NCBI GenBank assembly: GCA_018389105.1
Contig: JACATO010001434.1
Coordinates: 159,001-223,000 of the forward strand
Origin: Nautilus pompilius
Taxonomy: Eukaryota > Mollusca > Cephalopoda > Nautilida > Nautilidae
Length of the DNA stretch: 64,000 bases
Reading direction: 5' to 3'
The notes beneath the pieces were generated by a model. That model was given only the letters and a program-made list of their open reading frames with translations, made no database searches and was not told the origin of the DNA. Every line of letters begins with the position of its first letter. The first letter of the stretch is position 1. Shown here piece after piece: positions 61,001 to 64,000 of this stretch. Made by a program: the position numbers and the translations under genes.

Positions 61001-63484
61001 ACGAATAAGTTTTATGCAATAAAGTCAGTAATTACGAAATCGCATAAATCAGCCTCCGACCGAGTAAAAACAGAACTAGAAGTCTTTAGGCTTACCAAGG
61101 ATTGTCCGTTTATAATACAGTTGATTTCGTTTTTCCAGGATGATGTAAGTTAAAAAATACTTAATTTTGATTCTGAGCACTGTCGTGCTGAAGGATCCTC
61201 TTGAGTTCTGAGAGCACATCATGGCCTTTGTATTGCGCAGTAGTGATAAGCCGAGGAAGAATGCTCTTGTAGCATTAACTGTTTTTCCTTGTGGAATAAA
61301 CTCATGGTGGTGGACAATGCCTCTGGCATCAAAGAAGATGATCTTTTAATACAATAATGCGTCATCAACAAAAATCACTTCTCACGGGGTTGTACTGTCT
61401 GAGGGGCCTTCTGAAACACTGACATTTTGCAGACACAGGCACTCTCCAGTCAGCTGCAATCGACACAAAGGGGGTTTGCCAAGACTGACTTAGGCCCAGT
61501 TTTCCAAGCTCTTTATAGATGATAGAAGTATATCAAAAGTCAAGGGGACTTTATCGCAAAGGGGATCATAAGAAAAAATAAGTTCTGTGCATAGTTTTCT
61601 CATATGCATGAGAGCCATTTCTGAGACTCTTTTCAATTCTTTAAGAAAGAGCAAGATGCAGTATATAAAAAAGAAAACAACTTTGGGAATTTTATAGGAT
61701 GTTGATGACGAACTGATTGGATAATTTTGAAACAATTATGGTCCGAGATGAAGTTCAGTCTATTCTGAAGACCTTGTCAGCGTTGCATAACTTAAGTTTG
61801 AATGTACAGCCGGAATAAAACTCTGCTTCTTGAGCTATCAGTGAAATTGTACAATAAGGTAACAAACAGGGGTGAAGGAAGGTTCTAGGATTTTGGTAAA
61901 GTCTGGTGGTCTTTTCTGTGACAGTGCGAAAATTCCTTGCTTATTATGATTACAGAAGTTCAACTTTAGGTGCATTGCTCGCGACAGCTCGTCATTCCTC
62001 CTCCTATACAAGTGGCATCATCTATTTGACTTAGTGTGTCACCGATAAAAAAAAGAGTCTTTTTTCCTATCCCCCCCTTTTTTCCGTTTCCATTTGGTCA
62101 GGGGCTGTGTACATGTAGCTGAATGCAGAGGGGGTGGTCTGTAACAGCGGCCATCTTTCTCGGTAACAGAGCGTTACGATCACCAGTACTGTTTTGAACC
62201 CTTAATAGCCGAACGTAACTGACCGAGCTGCTCTCAACATGCAGTCTCACCAGTCCAGATAAATAAGACACTACAAGAACTAATAATACTAATATTTCAC
62301 CCCGTCCCTGCCCCCCCCAGTATGAAGCTTGCTTTGTTTTAGATTATTACAAAAATGGGACTTTGCTGGAATTGGTGAAAAAGAAGAAGTGCTTGACAGA
62401 GCCTGAAGCGATGTAAGTATGTTGCTGTTATATATGTTAAGGTCAGAACCTAAAATTAAGGTTAGCCTGGATCCTGGAAGCACACAACACACTCTCCCAT
62501 GTCTAAGCTTTTGTATCACAAAAAAGCAACAACAGAACTATTCTTTGCCGAAGTCGCAAGTTCCAGGCTCCGCGTGGTACAAGATCGGCAATGTTTCCCA
62601 GTTTGTTTTTGTAGTGTGAAGAAGGGGAAAAAAAAAATTAAAGGGAGATAACAACGGTGTCAAAACCAAACCAAAACTTCATTTTCATAGTTAACGACAC
62701 TTAACCATTGCATAGACATAGACTCTAATTCTGAAAATCTGGATCTGCCCATAGGATGTAGTTAACTCTATGTGCTACAGCAATTACCGCTCAACTGAGA
62801 ATCTAGTTACCGAATCCATATTGAGAGCATATACTTACACTGATGCACAGTTTGTTCACATATTTATCCATCATTTTTCATATTCAAATGGACCTCTGGC
62901 GCAGTGATGAACCTTTGGACGTTGTCTTTGGTGTACTAACTTTTTCAAATTCCTTTTACGGATCAAAGGCGATGTCTGAAAAACTGCTTTGGTCTTTGTT
63001 GGATGTGTACCTGTGAAATATCTCAACCGCAATGGATTCTTGCTGCCAGGGATGTGAAACCTGTAGCCACAATCTAATGGCTCATCAGGTAGCGAAGAAA
63101 TTATTCTCTTTCTAAACGCAGTGTTTATCTATCATCTCACCTGGATGTTGATGTAGCAATGATGTCTCTGATCTCCATAATTCATCTGCTTCACCACTGC
63201 TGCATTCCTGTTAGCCAATAATCGCTTCGGACTCTAAGTTATCGCCCCTGGAACGTAGATTTTCTAATATTTTCTATTTATCGATTTATATTTTTGACTT
63301 GTACAACTATCAAAGATAAAAAGGTAGAAAAACATTTATACATAAGTTATAATTTGCCATATTAATCGTGGAAGAAGGAATATTTTTCGTTTTTTTTTTA
63401 AAAAAAATTTTATTTATTTAGATTTTATTCAGCTGAAGTCAGTGAAGGGATGTATTTCCTTCATTCTCATGGAATTATTCATCG
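54034..63484 (+). CDS. Serine/threonine protein kinase, 5' part of a multi-exon gene (continues past window)
   Basis: This is the 5' half of a protein kinase gene, predicted to transfer phosphate from ATP to Ser/Thr of proteins. The coding exons are 54034-54108, 55395-55434, 59859-59911, 60977-61144, 62321-62412 and 63422-63484, with phases 0, 1, 0, 0 and 2 agreeing at all five junctions. The spliced product has about 150 residues so far. The first ~38 residues are a Lys/Cys-containing leader, followed by the glycine loop LIGYGGFAKV, the VAIK-type motif FYAIK, helix C with Glu in VKTELEVFRL, the hinge FVLDYYKNG, and FLHSHGIIHR where HRD begins. The catalytic Asp, DFG and C-lobe must lie downstream. 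Family knowledge: the LLEL...LTEPEA stretch and the GGFAK loop recall polo-like kinases, whereas FFQDD and FY-AE recall AGC kinases such as PDK1. That it is a kinase is nearly certain; the subfamily and the ATG exon are inferences. Confidence 0.85.
54801..54874. repeat. (GA)n microsatellite in kinase intron
   Basis: Two (GA)n runs are separated by TGGAGATGAAGATG. No CRE unit is present, unlike the four composite loci. Confidence 0.93.
55030..55085. repeat. (TA)n microsatellite in kinase intron
   Basis: An uninterrupted (TA)n run of about 55 bp in the intron between exons 53981-54108 and 55395-55434. Confidence 0.95.
55395..55434 (+). CDS. Small 40-nt kinase gene exon
   Basis: This micro-exon is bounded by an acceptor, ctatttcttttcaaag, and a near-perfect donor, gtaagt (55435-55440). 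Read in phase 0 it gives LEEKSDQPLDKVQ plus one base. That base completes a glycine codon with the first two bases of the next exon at 59859, just ahead of WEDCYSEGL. The exact phase fit on both sides is the main evidence, because 40 nt is too short for composition to help. Confidence 0.5.
57122..58595 (+). mobile_element. Degenerate hAT-family DNA transposon inside a kinase intron
   Basis: The termini are inverted repeats: CAGTGCCGGATTTA on the left and, reverse-complemented, CAGTGCCGGATCTA on the right. Both are followed by related subterminal AAGCT/AGGCC motifs. The element is flanked by aagacact (57114-57121) and aagacacc (58596-58603), an 8-bp target duplication with one change, as hAT elements make. 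At 58061-58210 a frame encodes MSQEKLSALSIVCIESDKL and then a basic tail to a stop, typical of the C-terminal dimerisation region of hAT transposases. The rest of the transposase is gone, so it cannot move by itself. It sits in the intron between exons 55395-55434 and 59859-59911, in the same orientation as the kinase gene. Confidence 0.8.
59859..59911 (+). CDS. Kinase exon carrying the glycine-rich loop
   Basis: Translated in phase with its neighbours, this exon reads GWEDCYSEG then LIGYGGFAK, a canonical G-x-G-x-F-x-K nucleotide-binding loop that is completed by Val in the next exon. The donor is gttagt at 59912. Two acceptors are possible: AG ending at 59858 (used here, phase 1) or AG ending at 59851 (phase 0, which would add Ile-Leu). 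The first agrees with the upstream 40-nt exon. The stretch between Gly1 and Phe matches the GxGGFAK form of polo-like kinases closely. Confidence 0.75.
60977..61144 (+). CDS. Kinase exon with ATP-binding lysine and helix C
   Basis: This 168-nt exon is an exact 56 codons, with acceptor ctatttcag and donor gtaagt at 61145. It encodes VLLVKKRRTNKFYAIK, in which the final Lys is the ATP-anchoring residue. This is followed by a basic stretch and helix C (VKTELEVFRL) with the salt-bridge Glu, then CPFIIQLISFFQDD covering strands beta4 and beta5. The PF..(Q)L..(F)FQDD pattern is AGC/PDK1-like, whereas TE...(V) resembles polo kinases. This is the clearest exon of the gene. Confidence 0.9.
61165..61345 (-). 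pseudogene. Mariner-type transposase fragment, antisense in kinase intron
   Basis: On the minus strand 61257-61342 reads IIFFDARGIVHHHEFIPQ then GKTVNATRAFF. This matches the family pattern FFD..GIVHHEF.P.GQTVN..YY of mariner transposases, which lies between the first and second catalytic Asp. In another frame further along (to about 61165) comes DVLSELKRILQHDSAQ, like the ..LHHDNAP segment holding the second catalytic Asp. A frame change and stops show it is dead. Its ends are not visible to me, and it lies between the kinase exons at 60977-61144 and 62321-62412. Confidence 0.6.
62321..62412 (+). CDS. Kinase exon: hinge and helix D/E start
   Basis: The exon follows a C-rich acceptor (ccctgccccccccag) and ends in phase 2 at gtaagt (62413). 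It encodes YEACFVLDYYKNG, covering beta5 and the hinge, then TLLELVKKKKCLTEPEA. The LLEL..KKK.LTEPEA segment is strikingly like the same position in polo-like kinases (LLELHKRRK-LTEPEA, recalled family pattern). The KNG after the hinge is closer to PDK1. No catalytic residue lies in this exon. Confidence 0.88.
63422..63484 (+). CDS. Kinase exon ending inside the HRD motif
   Basis: The acceptor is ttatttatttag and the donor gtaagt starts at 63485. The first base completes an Ile codon from the previous exon. The exon then reads FYSAEVSEGMYFLHSHGIIHR, with the Arg codon split by the next intron. The HR is the beginning of the HRD catalytic loop. No exon starting with one base plus Asp-Leu-Lys is visible in the remaining 515 bases, so the gene continues to the right of the window. 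Confidence 0.88.
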
Positions 63485-64000
63485 GTAAGTGTGCGTTGTT
63501 GGTTAAAAAAATCTACAAACACATTAATTTAACCCTGTCATCCCCGTGGCTACACCTACACAAATGTCCACCCTTTTATCAGCACTGTGTATTAGCTTGT
63601 TATGATAATTTATTTAACACCTGTTGCTCTTGTGTTTACAGGTGGTTCTTTAAGATTAGGTCAATCACAAAAATTCTTTTAATCAATGTACAAGTGCTTT
63701 TCTTTATAGGATTTAGTTTACATAATTGATTCCAGCCTACAGTTTGCACCATCTCCCAGCAGCCTCTATAATACAGGAGCAGTTCTGAAAAACTGCAGAT
63801 TATAAGGAAGTTTTGTTTTTCTTTTTAAATAACAAAATTAATTTTCACTGGCTGCATAAGTTCTTTACATTATAAATGTCTGGTATATATATATATAATG
63901 TAACCTGTTTGAGAGAGGTTGTCTATATTCTAAGAACCATTTTCCAAATATTTTAGATTAAAGAACTGTACGGTATATATCATTGTTCATTAAATGTAGC

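Noticed and set aside
63641..63760. Next kinase exon after 63484
   Set aside because: AG-preceded segments here do not give Asp-Leu-Lys/Pro in the required phase and run into stops.

Overview
This window is animal genomic DNA, most likely from a lophotrochozoan invertebrate such as a mollusc. That placement is inferred from style: spliceosomal introns, very dense (CT)n, (CA)n and (ATT)n microsatellites, CpG-rich intergenic DNA, and Tc1/mariner and hAT elements. No phylogenetic marker was used. There are no bacterial-type operons, CRISPR arrays, rRNA genes or convincing functional tRNA genes. Nearly all of the long open frames are translations of simple repeats or chance frames in GC-rich DNA.

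The only gene I can support well is at the right end, on the + strand: a serine/threonine protein kinase that runs off the window. Its model is an untranslated first exon ending near 52277, an exon at 53981-54108 with the ATG at 54034, then exons 55395-55434, 59859-59911, 60977-61144, 62321-62412 and 63422-63484. Every junction has GT/AG signals and a matching phase. The spliced frame reads through the glycine loop, the ATP-binding lysine, the helix C glutamate and the start of the HRD motif. The rest of the kinase lies beyond base 64000. The motifs are a mix of polo-like (G-x-GGFAK loop, LLEL...LTEPEA) and AGC kinases (PF...L...FQDD, FY-AE), so the subfamily is open. A promoter-like block (ETS site, ZNF143-like site, 14-bp palindrome) sits just upstream near 52208-52266. 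CpG becomes visibly rare from about 52.3 kb onward, as expected for a methylated invertebrate gene body. Introns carry a degenerate hAT transposon (57122-58595, with terminal inverted repeats and an 8-bp target duplication) and a mariner-type transposase scrap.

The left 52 kb is mostly intergenic or unannotated. It contains a 33-unit minisatellite (about 7.62-9.05 kb), many microsatellites, a near full-length dead mariner (37889-39135), two Tc1-like remnants (about 18.43-18.79 kb + and 39.64-39.96 kb -) and two SINE-like fragments. Several CpG-rich blocks look like promoters or first exons. The best are a CRE+ETS module at 9.49 kb, upstream of a short ORF with a signal peptide (9682-9873), a CRE+ETS block at 26.08-26.14 kb with a possible first coding exon at 26771-26797, and a YY1+CRE block at 50.36-50.43 kb.

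The most unusual window-wide pattern is an excess of the palindromic CRE octamer TGACGTCA. I count 17 copies by eye where about one is expected. Seven of them lie inside a composite (CT)n minisatellite found at four separate loci. I found no clear new multi-gene system. The divergent kinase and the CRE-bearing satellite are the items most worth following.
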